Assembly (NCBI RefSeq): GCF_002150805.1
Contig: NZ_MTBA01000003.1
Coordinates: 558,001-622,000 of the forward strand
Source: Oceanospirillum sanctuarii
Lineage (GTDB): Bacteria; Pseudomonadota; Gammaproteobacteria; Pseudomonadales; Halomonadaceae
DNA length: 64,000 nt
Reading direction: 5' to 3'
The position numbers were made by a program, and so were the translations under genes. Below are positions 11,373-20,480 of the stretch, piece after piece. Numbering within the stretch: the stretch's first letter is position 1; each line of letters opens with the position of its first letter. The notes below the pieces were generated by a model. It did no database searches. It worked only from the letters and a program-made list of their open reading frames with translations, and was not told the DNA's origin.

Positions 11373-12332
11373 TTATGCCTCTTCCTCTTTGAACTGAGCC
11401 AGAACTTCTTCACGCAGGGCTTCAGGTGCCAGCGGGAAACCCAGATCCTTACGTACTTTAAAGTAGGCGTTGGCCACATCACGAGCCATGGTGCGCACGC
11501 GCAGGATGTAACGCTGACGTTCGGTTACCGAGATAGCGTGACGGGCATCCAGCAGGTTAAAGGTGTGGGATGCTTTCAGTACCTGCTCATAAGCGGGTAG
11601 TGGCAGAGGGGTTTCCAGAGCCAACAGCTTCTGACACTCCGACTCGTAATGGTCGAAGTTTTTAAACAGCATCGGCACGTCAGCGTGTTCAAAGTTGAAC
11701 GCGGACTGTTCCACTTCATTCTGGTGGAATACGTCGCCGTAGGTCACCTTGTTGCCGTCAGGATCGATGGTCCAGGTCAGATCATAAACACTGTCTACAC
11801 CCTGGATGTACATGGCGATACGTTCCAGACCGTAAGTGATCTCACCGGTTACCGGGTAACATTCGATGCCACCGGCCTGTTGGAAGTAAGTGAACTGAGT
11901 CACTTCCATGCCGTTCAGCCAGACTTCCCAGCCCAGACCCCAGGCACCCAGAGTCGGGGATTCCCAGTTATCTTCCACAAAGCGCACATCATGCACATTG
12001 GTATCGATACCCATCATGCGCAGAGAACCCAGGTACAGTTCCTGAATGTTTTTTGGCGAAGGTTTCATCACCACCTGGAACTGATAGTAGTGTTGCAGGC
12101 GGTTCGGGTTTTCGCCGTAACGGCCATCAGTCGGACGGCGGGAAGGCTGCACGTAAGCCGCATTCCAGGTCTCAGGACCGATGGAGCGCAGGAAAGTTGC
12201 CGGGTGGAAAGTACCGGCACCCACTTCCATATCCAGTGGCTGCAGAACAACACAGCCCTGATCGGCCCAGTATTGTTGCAGGGCCAGAATCAGGCCCTGA
12301 AAAGTTTTTACGTCTGGCGTATTTTGATTCAT
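11373..12332 (-). CDS. glyQ: Glycine--tRNA ligase alpha subunit
   Basis: GlyQ holds the class II aminoacylation active site of the tetrameric glycyl-tRNA synthetase. The 319-residue protein has family sequences [40 protein letters not shown] and [20 protein letters not shown]. Start ATG 12332. It is followed one base later by glyS. The promoter should lie in the 161-base gap toward the PAP2 gene. Confidence 0.98.
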   Translation of the reverse strand: MNQNTPDVKTFQGLILALQQYWADQGCVVLQPLDMEVGAGTFHPATFLRSIGPETWNAAYVQPSRRPTDGRYGENPNRLQHYYQFQVVMKPSPKNIQELYLGSLRMMGIDTNVHDVRFVEDNWESPTLGAWGLGWEVWLNGMEVTQFTYFQQAGGIECYPVTGEITYGLERIAMYIQGVDSVYDLTWTIDPDGNKVTYGDVFHQNEVEQSAFNFEHADVPMLFKNFDHYESECQKLLALETPLPLPAYEQVLKASHTFNLLDARHAISVTERQRYILRVRTMARDVANAYFKVRKDLGFPLAPEALREEVLAQFKEEEA

Positions 12333-12431
12333 CTCAGTTAGCCACCATCAATGAGCTAATGAATTTTTATAAACGATCAAGTATACATTTCGACCGCATA
12401 TCTATGTAGTGGACATTGGGCAACAAGCATG

Positions 12432-12460
12432 AAAAAAGCGGCTGATATAGCCGCTTTTTT
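12432..12460 (-). terminator. Terminator downstream of the PAP2 gene
   Basis: AAAAAAGCGGCT (12432-12443) is perfectly complementary to AGCCGCTTTTTT (12449-12460) with a 5-base loop. Read on the minus strand it ends transcription from 12494 before glyQ. Confidence 0.92.
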
Positions 12461-12493
12461 CGGTGATCTTCGGTATTTGTCGCTCTGAATCTA

Positions 12494-13273
12494 TCAGAAA
12501 GGCTTAATCACGCTTACAAGCACAGTATCTTCGTCGGCATAGGGTAGCACAACGGTATCTTCCGGCTGTAGATCACTGTTGATCACTTCCGTAACTTTTG
12601 CCGCATATAACCAGCCCATGAGTGCCTGAGAGAAGTAGTGTTTCTGGTCATTGATACGAGAAATTGCCGTCAGAGGCGATAAAGCATAGAAGGTTGCTTT
12701 GGCGTATGGGTTGTCAGTCATTTGAGCGGCGGTCAGGAAGGGCACTGCACCCACGTACGCGTGTCCACTGACAGTATGTTCATATTCAAATTCGAAAATG
12801 TTCCATTCGGAGCCGACACCGTGACGAGGGCGGGCACCACCCAAAATAGCCTGAGAGGTCCATACCGCTGGCAGTCCCACCAACAGCGCTTGCAAACTGC
12901 GATCGCCCCACTCGGGAATAGGACCACAATCACGATCACAGGCCATGCGGTTTATTGCAGCCAAACCAAAGTAAATAGCTGTGGGAGCGGTATCGCCAAA
13001 GGTCTTGGTGAATTTGGAGAAGTCGTTAGAGCTATCAGACAGAATATTACGGTTATAACTATCCTGAATGTTCTGGTCTAAGTCGGTATTAGCGAAAATA
13101 CCACCTACAAGTAATGTCTTACCTAACCAGGGTAGATTGTCAGAACTGTAAACGTTTTTATAACCTGTCCCCAGGTCGGAGGCAAAACCGGTCAGACCTC
13201 GATCATCCTGAGCCAATGAATGACCTGACAAGGAGACCAGAGCTAATCCTGTTGCGATAATTTTCTTTAACAT
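12494..13273 (-). CDS. Exported PAP2-superfamily protein, possible periplasmic phosphatase
   Basis: The 259-residue protein has a signal peptide (MLKKIIATGLALVSLSGHSL, likely cut after A21) and the three acid-phosphatase-like motifs. C1 is GGARPRHG at 145-152, C2 is SGHAY at 169-173 and C3 is SRINDQKHY at 205-213. PAP2 enzymes remove phosphate from lipids or small molecules in the periplasm. C3 normally ends in H-x3-D. Here H212 is followed by Q216 in that place, so the acid that orients the nucleophilic histidine is missing and activity is uncertain. Its position beside kdkA and other LPS genes suggests a lipid A or undecaprenyl phosphate substrate, but that is inference. Confidence 0.75.
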   Translation of the reverse strand: MLKKIIATGLALVSLSGHSLAQDDRGLTGFASDLGTGYKNVYSSDNLPWLGKTLLVGGIFANTDLDQNIQDSYNRNILSDSSNDFSKFTKTFGDTAPTAIYFGLAAINRMACDRDCGPIPEWGDRSLQALLVGLPAVWTSQAILGGARPRHGVGSEWNIFEFEYEHTVSGHAYVGAVPFLTAAQMTDNPYAKATFYALSPLTAISRINDQKHYFSQALMGWLYAAKVTEVINSDLQPEDTVVLPYADEDTVLVSVIKPF

Positions 13274-13385
13274 ATTGGTAAATTCTAATAATTGATCGTT
13301 TTAAAAGTTGTGATCAATATAACCGATCAGCTCTCAAGTGACGATTATTACCCCGTAAGTAATACAGATTTAATGCTGCTCAGCT

Positions 13386-14087
13386 TTAACTTTTGTAGCC
13401 CTTCTGTAAGGCCTGCCATAAGTCATCAGATACTTCTCGACAGGTAAGTTTGCTGATGGAACGCCTGAGACGTTGCAAATTCTCTTCTTGCCACTGACCT
13501 GTTACGGGCATTTTTTTGCATCGGTCAAAATCAATCAGCCAAACCTTTGCATTGCAATCGACGAGAATATTATTGGCATTCAGGTCAACGTGGTTAAGCC
13601 CCCATTTATGGAATTTGGCAATCATGGAGCCCACATTCCACCAAAGCTGATGTTGATCGGGCTCTGGCAGAAATTTCGCAAAAGGCGTGGCTCCAGGAAT
13701 CTTAAGAGTCATCAGATCACCCTGATAAAAAAGCCCTGATTGACAGACTCTTGCTGCCAGAGGCTGAGGAACCGGAAGTCCTGCAGTAAAGAGTTCATGG
13801 GTCAGGCGGAACTCCTGAAAAGGCCGGCTGTTCTCGAGACCTGAATACCAGTATTTGTCCTGACTGACTTTTGCCGCAAGTCCGCCCCGACGATAGTGAC
13901 GCAGTAAATATTGAAAGCCATCCGGATGATCCACAAAGAAAGCCTGTCCACGTCCTCCGCTGGGCTCCGTTAAGCGGTTCTGGTGCTTCCAGAATTCAGG
14001 ATCAAAGAAAGTGCCATCAATTTGTGACAGGTGATCAGCATCATATAGAATGTGCTGCTTCTTGGAGGAATATATCTCGATGGTCAT
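13386..14087 (-). CDS. kdkA: 3-deoxy-D-manno-octulosonic acid (Kdo) kinase
   Basis: KdkA phosphorylates Kdo on lipid A, as in Haemophilus and Vibrio LPS that carry one phosphorylated Kdo. The 233-residue protein has the family start KKQHILYDA. Its kinase-like core has a catalytic loop HVDLNANNILVD near 165-176 and LIDFDR near 184-189. The ATG at 14087 overlaps the start of the divergent heptosyltransferase gene by eight bases. No other methionine lies near the N-terminus, so this start is well supported. Next to an OpsX-type transferase, the context fits a Kdo-phosphate inner core. Confidence 0.9.
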   Translation of the reverse strand: MTIEIYSSKKQHILYDADHLSQIDGTFFDPEFWKHQNRLTEPSGGRGQAFFVDHPDGFQYLLRHYRRGGLAAKVSQDKYWYSGLENSRPFQEFRLTHELFTAGLPVPQPLAARVCQSGLFYQGDLMTLKIPGATPFAKFLPEPDQHQLWWNVGSMIAKFHKWGLNHVDLNANNILVDCNAKVWLIDFDRCKKMPVTGQWQEENLQRLRRSISKLTCREVSDDLWQALQKGYKS

Positions 14088-15168
14088 GTCTCGTTTCCGG
14101 AAAACACCACCCCAGACAATCTGTATTTTAAGGCTGTCAGCGTTAGGCGATGTGTCTAATGTCGTTCCTGTTGTTAAGCGATTACAGCAGGTTTGGCCAG
14201 AGACCCGAATTGTATGGGTTACCGGTAAGGCGGAGCACAGTCTACTTAAGGGACTGTCGGGGGTCGAGTTTATTGTCTACGACAAAGCCTCAGGCTTTAA
14301 AGGCATGAAAGCGATCTGGAAACAGCTGGCGGACACCCGGTTTGATCTGATGTTGCATCTGCAGGCTGCCCTGCGTGCCTCAGTGTTATCAGTGGGGATC
14401 AAGGCTGAGGTGAAACTTGGTTTTGATAAAGCCAGAGCAAAAGACTGGCAGTGGCTGTTCACCAATGAACGCATTGTACCTCGTGAGAAGGGCCATGTTG
14501 TTGAAGGCTTTTATGATTTTCTGGATACCCTTGGAATTGCTCCGGAGATGCCATCTGATCTCGAGTGGCAACTTCCGGTTTCAGATGAGGCGCTGGCTGA
14601 AGCGAAGCAAAAATGTCCCTGTGATCGTTATGTGGTGATCTCCCCCTGCTCAAGCCAGCGGGCACGAAATTTCCGTAACTGGACGCTTGATGGCTACGTT
14701 GAAGTGGTTGAATACCTTTACCGGGAGTACGGTATCAAAGCGGTTATCACCGGTGGTAACCGGGATATTGAGCACTATTACGCGAAGGAGATTATGGAAC
14801 GGGCGACGACCCCGGTACTTAATCTGGTCGCACAGACCTCACTGCAGGGGTTGGTCGCTCTGATACAAAGGGCTTCACTGGTTATTGCTCCCGACTCTGG
14901 CCCTGTGCACTTTGCGAATGCTGTTGATACGCCGGTGATAGGCCTGTTCGCAACTTCCAATGTGCTGCGTACGGGACCTTATAAATGGCAGCAATGGGTC
15001 GTGAACCGATATCCGGATGCTGCAAAAACCTATATGAATAAATCCGTAGACCAGCTCTCCTGGGGGGAGCGTGTACGACATCCCCATGCGATGGAGCTGA
15101 TCGAAACGCAGGATGTCATAAGTCAGATCGACCGCCTGATGGCGGAATATCAGGCTAAGGGCTCGTAG
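14080..15168 (+). CDS. GT9 family LPS heptosyltransferase (OpsX/WaaC type)
   Basis: The protein belongs to glycosyltransferase family 9, which adds heptose from ADP-heptose to the LPS inner core. From the ATG at 14080 it has 362 residues. It contains the GT9 features ICILRLSALGDVSNVVPVVK at the N-terminus and VVISPCSSQRARNFRNW, VITGGNRD and VIAPDSGPVHFANAV in the C-terminal half. GGAGGA at 14064-14069 sits about 10 bases before 14080; the ATG at 14086 is an alternative. Pairing with kdkA suggests an OpsX-type heptosyltransferase I acting on phosphorylated Kdo. The start overlaps kdkA head to head. Confidence 0.85.
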   Translation: MVMSRFRKTPPQTICILRLSALGDVSNVVPVVKRLQQVWPETRIVWVTGKAEHSLLKGLSGVEFIVYDKASGFKGMKAIWKQLADTRFDLMLHLQAALRASVLSVGIKAEVKLGFDKARAKDWQWLFTNERIVPREKGHVVEGFYDFLDTLGIAPEMPSDLEWQLPVSDEALAEAKQKCPCDRYVVISPCSSQRARNFRNWTLDGYVEVVEYLYREYGIKAVITGGNRDIEHYYAKEIMERATTPVLNLVAQTSLQGLVALIQRASLVIAPDSGPVHFANAVDTPVIGLFATSNVLRTGPYKWQQWVVNRYPDAAKTYMNKSVDQLSWGERVRHPHAMELIETQDVISQIDRLMAEYQAKGS

Positions 15169-15240
15169 GCCAGAGACAATTTGTAAACCATACGATTGAG
15201 ATGATTAACCGGACAACTGGATAACCGGAATACCGAATTT

Positions 15241-16515
15241 ATGAAGATTACCCGCGGCCTCTACAGCACGATTCTTACCCTGTTATCGCCGGCTCTGCTC
15301 TGGAAAGCGCAAAAAGAAACCACAGAACTGAATAACTTTTCCGAACGTTTGGGTTATACCCCAAGCCTGCCGATCAAACCGGTGATCTGGTTGCATGCAG
15401 CGTCAGTGGGTGAGGTTATCGCGGCAACGCCCCTGATTGATCGCCTGCAACAGCAGTTTGATCAGCATCTTTTAGTTGTCACGACAATGACGGCAACCGG
15501 TGCCCGTCAGGCCAGAAAGGCTCTGAAAGGCAAAGGAACACAGCTGATGATCCCATTGGATCTGCCCTGGTTTGCTAATCGTTTCCTCGATAGCCTGAAG
15601 CCGGAAGTAGCCATTATTATGGAAACAGAGATCTGGCCAAACCTGATCCATGGCTGCCATCAAAGAGAGATCCCTCTGGTTTTTGCCAATGGTCGCCTGT
15701 CAGAAAGATCGATGCTGAGTTATCAGAAGTTTAAAGAAACGACGGAAGAGGTTTTGGCTGATATCTATGCGGTTGCTGCTAAATCACAAGAGGATGCCCA
15801 GCGTTTTATTGAACTGGGAGCACCACGGGATAAGGTTTCGGTTACCGGTAGTATCAAGTTTGATATTAACCCCGCTCCTGAACTGCTTGAGCAAGGGCAG
15901 GAGTTAAAAGAATCACTATTTGGTGAACGACCTGTTTGGGTAGCTGGCAGTACTCATGCCGGTGAGGATGAGCGGCTTCTGGAAGCGCATAAGCTACTGC
16001 TTCAGGAACATTCTGATGCTGTACTGATACTCGTGCCCCGTCACCCGCAACGCTTCGATGATGTTGCTGATCTGATTGAAAGTCAGGAGTTCAGTTTTAA
16101 GCGTCGCTCCCGTGACGAAGGTTTTGAGGAAAGCGATCAGGTTTTACTCGCCGATACCATGGGTGAACTCATGCTGATGTATGCTGCATCGGATATCGCC
16201 TTTGTTGCCGGTAGTCTTATGCCTATTGGGGGGCATAACCTTCTGGAACCCGCATCTCTGGGTAAGCCGGTGTTGTCTGGTGGTCATCTGTTTAACTTTG
16301 CAGATGTTGCGGAGACCTTTGATCAGCATAAAGCTCTGATTCGCTGTTCAGACCCTGCGGATATTTTTGCTCAGTTACGCCCTCTGGTGGAATTACCTGA
16401 CCTGAGACGGGAGCTGGGTGAGAAAGTTATGGCTGTGGTGGAAAGTAATCGTGGAGCACTGGATAAGCAGTTTGCCATCATCGAACAGGCGATGAAGTCG
16501 AGAAAGAGCGCCTGA
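15241..16515 (+). CDS. waaA: Kdo transferase
   Basis: WaaA moves Kdo from CMP-Kdo to the lipid A precursor at the inner membrane. The 424-residue protein starts MKITRGLYSTILTLLSPALL, a membrane-associated N-terminal helix. It carries ASVGEVIAATPLI with the catalytic-region glutamate, MTATGARQA, METEIWPN and VAGSTHAGEDE. The C-terminal PIGGHNLLEPASLGKPV binds the donor in this GT30 family. It lies 72 bases after the heptosyltransferase and 4 bases before the acyltransferase, so the three form an operon for lipid A-core assembly. Confidence 0.96.
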   Translation: MKITRGLYSTILTLLSPALLWKAQKETTELNNFSERLGYTPSLPIKPVIWLHAASVGEVIAATPLIDRLQQQFDQHLLVVTTMTATGARQARKALKGKGTQLMIPLDLPWFANRFLDSLKPEVAIIMETEIWPNLIHGCHQREIPLVFANGRLSERSMLSYQKFKETTEEVLADIYAVAAKSQEDAQRFIELGAPRDKVSVTGSIKFDINPAPELLEQGQELKESLFGERPVWVAGSTHAGEDERLLEAHKLLLQEHSDAVLILVPRHPQRFDDVADLIESQEFSFKRRSRDEGFEESDQVLLADTMGELMLMYAASDIAFVAGSLMPIGGHNLLEPASLGKPVLSGGHLFNFADVAETFDQHKALIRCSDPADIFAQLRPLVELPDLRRELGEKVMAVVESNRGALDKQFAIIEQAMKSRKSA

Positions 16516-16519
16516 CATT

Positions 16520-17434
16520 ATGAAAAAGATGAAACAGTCGGTTAAGCGGTTTCTGGAACAACGCCTGACTGGCACACTGTTGCGTTTCCTGAGCCGTCAG
16601 CCATTACCTCGTTTACAAAAGTGGGGCGATTGGTTGGGCGATCTTATGTACCGGAAGAACACTAAGGCCGCCAGAATCACCCGTAAAAATCTGTCTATGG
16701 CTTATCCGGAACTGAGTCCGGAGCAGCTTGAAGAAAAGGTTCGCCTGAGTCTGAGAGAAACCATGAAAACCGGCTGCGAATTTGGTTGGTGCTGGATGGC
16801 TCCTATGGATCAGATTCTCGACCAGATAAAAGAGGTTCATGGCCTGGATGTGTTACAGCGCGCTCACGAGGCCGGCAAAGGGGTAATTTTCCTTGGGCCA
16901 CATTTGGGTAACTGGGAGCTTCTGGGTCATCTGATCAATCAGCATTTTCCCTTTTCTGTGATGTATGCCATCCCCAAAAATCCTGCCCTTGAACAGATTA
17001 TCGTTGCAGGCCGAACCCGCGCTGGCATGAAATTAGCCCCAGCCAATATGAAAGGGGTAGCTCAGCTGCTTAAGCTTCTCAAAGAGGGCGAGATGGTGGG
17101 CAATCTTCCTGATCAGGAGCCGGATGACCGTTCAGGTGGCGTTTTTGCACCTTTTATGGGGATCGAAGCTTTTTCTCCAAAGCTCGTTACCCGACTGATC
17201 AGTAAAACCGGTGCAAAGGTTGTTGCAGGTTTTGCTGAGCGTTTACCCAATGGCGAAGGCTTTAATATTCATTTTATCGATGCGGATGATGGAATTTATA
17301 GCCGGGATGATATCGAGGCTGTGACGGCAATGAACCGCACGGTTGAAGCTCTGGTAGCGATGGCTCCCGACCAGTATCAGTGGGAGTATAAGCGCTTTAA
17401 ATCCCGCCCTGAGGGCGAAAAAAGGTTTTACTAA
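16520..17434 (+). CDS. Lipid A late acyltransferase, LpxL/LpxM family
   Basis: Enzymes of this family add secondary acyl chains (usually laurate or myristate) to Kdo2-lipid IVA at the inner membrane. The 304-residue protein has the H-x4-E catalytic motif HLGNWE at about residues 133-138 and the downstream family segment NLPDQEPDD. The N-terminus is amphipathic and basic (MKKMKQSVKRFLEQRLTGT). It starts four bases after waaA stops, so it is cotranscribed with the enzyme that makes its substrate. Whether it acts as LpxL or LpxM cannot be told from sequence alone. Confidence 0.9.
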   Translation: MKKMKQSVKRFLEQRLTGTLLRFLSRQPLPRLQKWGDWLGDLMYRKNTKAARITRKNLSMAYPELSPEQLEEKVRLSLRETMKTGCEFGWCWMAPMDQILDQIKEVHGLDVLQRAHEAGKGVIFLGPHLGNWELLGHLINQHFPFSVMYAIPKNPALEQIIVAGRTRAGMKLAPANMKGVAQLLKLLKEGEMVGNLPDQEPDDRSGGVFAPFMGIEAFSPKLVTRLISKTGAKVVAGFAERLPNGEGFNIHFIDADDGIYSRDDIEAVTAMNRTVEALVAMAPDQYQWEYKRFKSRPEGEKRFY

Positions 17435-17456
17435 TTTTGCCGTAAAGAATAAGCAA

Positions 17457-17496
17457 AAAGGCCTGAATTTCTGACTGAAATTCAGGCCTTTTTTTA
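17457..17496. terminator. Bidirectional terminator between the acyltransferase and trkH
   Basis: A perfect 15-base arm (17457-17471, AAAGGCCTGAATTTC) pairs with 17477-17491 around TGACT, with T runs on both strands. It serves two convergent genes. Confidence 0.95.
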
Positions 17497-17515
17497 TTGA
17501 TTGGCGGTTTCGAAT

Positions 17516-18964
17516 TCAGCGACGCCAGAACATTGGGGTAAAGAGAACTAACAGGGTAAAGATCTCAAGACGGCCCAGCAGCATAGCCACAATTAGAATC
17601 CATTTGGCGGTATCCGGGATATCGCCATAGTGTGCAGCGACATCGCCCAAGCCCGGCCCCAGGTTATTTAGTGCTGAACCTACCGCAGACCAGGCTGTTA
17701 CCTGATCCAGGCCTGTGGCTAACAGCCCGATCAGCATGACGACAAACAGCATCAGGTAAACCGAGAAGAAGCCCCATACCGCTTCGATTACACGGTCAGG
17801 AACGCTGCGACCACCCAGTTTCACCATGATGATGGCATTCGGATGTACCAGACGTTTAATCTCACGGATACCTTGCTTAAGGATCAGCAGAATGCGCATC
17901 ACCTTCATACCACCACCGGTAGAACCGGCACAGCCGCCGACAAAGGCTGCCAGGAAAAGGGTGAAGGGCAGCACGCTCGGCCATTGTGAGAAGTCTGCAA
18001 CACCAAACCCTGTCGTTGTCGCGACTGAGACGACTTCAAACAGACCATGTCGAATGGAATCGGCAATCTCATAGGTATTGGTGATCCAGAGAACACCTAT
18101 GGTGCTGACGGAGGTAAGTCCGATCAGGAAGATAAAGAACTTAAACTCCGGATCATAGAAGTAGTTCTTCACGGAGCGTTCCCGCCAGGCAAGAAAGTGC
18201 AGCGAGAAGTTAACGGCTGAGATCAGCATAAAGATGATAGCGATCATCTCGATGGCTGCACTGTCGAAGTAACCGATACTGGCATCGTGGGTGGAGAAAC
18301 CACCGATAGCCACAGTAGCAAAGCTATGGCCGATGGCATCAAACAGTGTCATACCGGCAGCCCAGTATGCCAATGCACAAAGAACCGTCAGGGTCAGATA
18401 GATATACCAGAGGGCTTTTGCCGTTTCGGTAATACGAGGTGTCAGCTTGTTGTCTTTAACCGGTCCCGGCGTTTCGGCACGGTAGAGCTGCATACCACCA
18501 ATGCCGAGCATTGGCAGAATAGCGACAGCCAAAACAATGATACCCATGCCGCCAAGCCACTGCAGAAGCTGGCGATAGAAGAGGATGGATTCCGGCAGAC
18601 TATCGAGGCCTGTAATCACCGTTGCACCTGTGGTACTCAGACCGGATACCGATTCAAAAACCGCATCGGTAAAGCTCAGATGAGGGTTCTCAGCCAGAAA
18701 CAGCGGTATCGCACCGAACAGACTCAGTACTGTCCAGAAGAGTACCACCACAAGAAAACCATCCCTTGTGCGCAGTTCCTTGCGTTCCCGCCGCACCGGA
18801 AGCCAGGTAAAGAAACCGGTAAAGAAGGTGATCGACATACCTGTGATAAAGGCCAGATGAGCACCGTCTTTATAGAACGCCGAGATCAGAATCGAGGGCA
18901 TCATGGTGACGCTGAACAGCATCAGCAGCAGCCCCAGAATGCGCATGGTAATAACAATATTCAT
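17516..18964 (-). CDS. trkH: Trk potassium uptake membrane subunit TrkH
   Basis: TrkH is the potassium-translocating membrane subunit of the Trk system. It works with the cytoplasmic NAD-binding regulator TrkA encoded just upstream at 19015. The 482-residue protein (family 483-485) has four repeated M1-P-M2 units with selectivity-filter sequences such as VSGLSTTGATV, IGGFSTHDASI, ATTTGFGVADF and GSALNNLGPGLG. The start at 18964 matches TrkH N-termini. It lies 50 bases downstream of trkA in the same direction. Confidence 0.95.
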   Translation of the reverse strand: MNIVITMRILGLLLMLFSVTMMPSILISAFYKDGAHLAFITGMSITFFTGFFTWLPVRRERKELRTRDGFLVVVLFWTVLSLFGAIPLFLAENPHLSFTDAVFESVSGLSTTGATVITGLDSLPESILFYRQLLQWLGGMGIIVLAVAILPMLGIGGMQLYRAETPGPVKDNKLTPRITETAKALWYIYLTLTVLCALAYWAAGMTLFDAIGHSFATVAIGGFSTHDASIGYFDSAAIEMIAIIFMLISAVNFSLHFLAWRERSVKNYFYDPEFKFFIFLIGLTSVSTIGVLWITNTYEIADSIRHGLFEVVSVATTTGFGVADFSQWPSVLPFTLFLAAFVGGCAGSTGGGMKVMRILLILKQGIREIKRLVHPNAIIMVKLGGRSVPDRVIEAVWGFFSVYLMLFVVMLIGLLATGLDQVTAWSAVGSALNNLGPGLGDVAAHYGDIPDTAKWILIVAMLLGRLEIFTLLVLFTPMFWRR

Positions 18965-19014
18965 AGCGACCGTTTATTCATCGTTATCGGATTGCTGTCA
19001 GCAAATCTGAGGCA

Positions 19015-20388
19015 TCAGAAAAAGGTGAGACCAACCTGGAATAGGCGCTCAACTTCGCGAATCTTGCGTTTATCCACCAGGAACATGATGACGTGGTCAT
19101 CTTGCTGAACGACAACATCATCGTGGGCGATAATCACTTCACCATTACGAACGATGGCGCCGATGGTGGTGCCATCCGGCAGATCGATCTCTTCAATCGC
19201 TTTGCCTACCACTTTCGAGCTGCGCTCATCACCGTGAGCAATGGCTTCAATGGCTTCAGCAGCACCACGACGCAGGGAGTGTACGTTAACAATATCGCCG
19301 CGACGAACGTGGGTCAGCAGGCTACCAATGGTCGCCATCTGAGGAGAGATCGCGATATCGATCTCGCCACCCTGAACCAGATCCACATAAGCAGCGTTGT
19401 TGATCAGGGTAAGTACCTTGTTGGCACCCAGACGTTTCGCCAGCATCGACGACATGATGTTCACTTCATCATCATTGGTCAGAGCACAGAAGATATCGAC
19501 CTCATCGATGTTCTCTTCTACCAGCAGATCTTTACTGGTGGCACTGCCATGCAGCACGATGGTGCGATCAAGCTTTTCTGACAGCTCCTGACAGCGCGGC
19601 AGGCCGTATTCGATAATCTTTACCTGATACTCGTGTTCCAGCGCTTCTGCCAGACGCTCACCGATATTACCGCCACCGGCGATCATAATACGTTTGTACT
19701 GGTGATCGACCTTACGCAGCTCGCTCATCACGGCGTTAATATTGTGACGTGCAGCGATAAAGAAGACTTCATCATCGGCCTCAATCACAGTATCACCCTG
19801 AGGGATGATAGGGCGGTTACGGCGATAAATAGCAGCAACACGGGTATCAACATTTGGCATGTGCTGGCGCAGATAGCCCAGCTCCTGACCCACTAACGGG
19901 CCACCATAATAGGCGCGTACCGCAACCAGCTGGGCCACACCACCGGCAAAGTCGAGCACCTGAAGCGCACCGGGATACTGAATCAGACGCTTCAGATGGT
20001 TGGTTACCACCTGCTCTGGGCTGATAAGAACGTCGATCGGAATCGCTTCAGCACCAAACAGACCTTTACGGCCGGAGTAGGCGTTGGAGCGAACACGGGC
20101 GATTTTGGTAGGAGTGCGGAACAGGGTGAAGGCGATCTGACAGGCGATCATATTCACTTCATCACTGTTGGTCACTGCGATGAGCATATCGCAGTCTTCA
20201 CCACCGGCCTGACGCAGAACATTAGGATAGGAACCCTTGCCCTGAACCGTCCGGATATCAAAACGGTTTTGTAACTCTCTTAAACGGGCACCGTCAGTAT
20301 CGACCACGGTAATGTCATTTTCTTCAATGGCCAGGTTCTCAGCCAGAGTGCCGCCAACCTGACCGGCACCCAGAATAATAATCTTCAT
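19015..20388 (-). CDS. trkA: Trk potassium uptake regulator TrkA
   Basis: TrkA is a peripheral gating protein that binds NAD(H) and ATP. The 457-residue protein has two RCK/TrkA-N modules, each with a nucleotide-binding glycine motif ([11 protein letters not shown] at residues 7-17 and [11 protein letters not shown] near 238). Each is followed by a TrkA-C domain. It belongs to the conserved def-fmt-rsmB-trkA-trkH series, read leftward. It is 92 bases after rsmB. Confidence 0.97.
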   Translation of the reverse strand: MKIIILGAGQVGGTLAENLAIEENDITVVDTDGARLRELQNRFDIRTVQGKGSYPNVLRQAGGEDCDMLIAVTNSDEVNMIACQIAFTLFRTPTKIARVRSNAYSGRKGLFGAEAIPIDVLISPEQVVTNHLKRLIQYPGALQVLDFAGGVAQLVAVRAYYGGPLVGQELGYLRQHMPNVDTRVAAIYRRNRPIIPQGDTVIEADDEVFFIAARHNINAVMSELRKVDHQYKRIMIAGGGNIGERLAEALEHEYQVKIIEYGLPRCQELSEKLDRTIVLHGSATSKDLLVEENIDEVDIFCALTNDDEVNIMSSMLAKRLGANKVLTLINNAAYVDLVQGGEIDIAISPQMATIGSLLTHVRRGDIVNVHSLRRGAAEAIEAIAHGDERSSKVVGKAIEEIDLPDGTTIGAIVRNGEVIIAHDDVVVQQDDHVIMFLVDKRKIREVERLFQVGLTFF

Positions 20389-20480
20389 TATCAGATCTCA
20401 GTTAATTCCGCTTTTGGTTTCCGCCCCCTTTGTCCTGCTGGCTGACACTGTGTCAGGTAAAACAGGTCAAAAGGTATGCC

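Noticed and set aside
18287-19108. 273-codon open frame opposite trkH and the trkH-trkA gap
   Set aside because: It overlaps trkH and trkA almost fully and has low-complexity composition (many H, Q, T).
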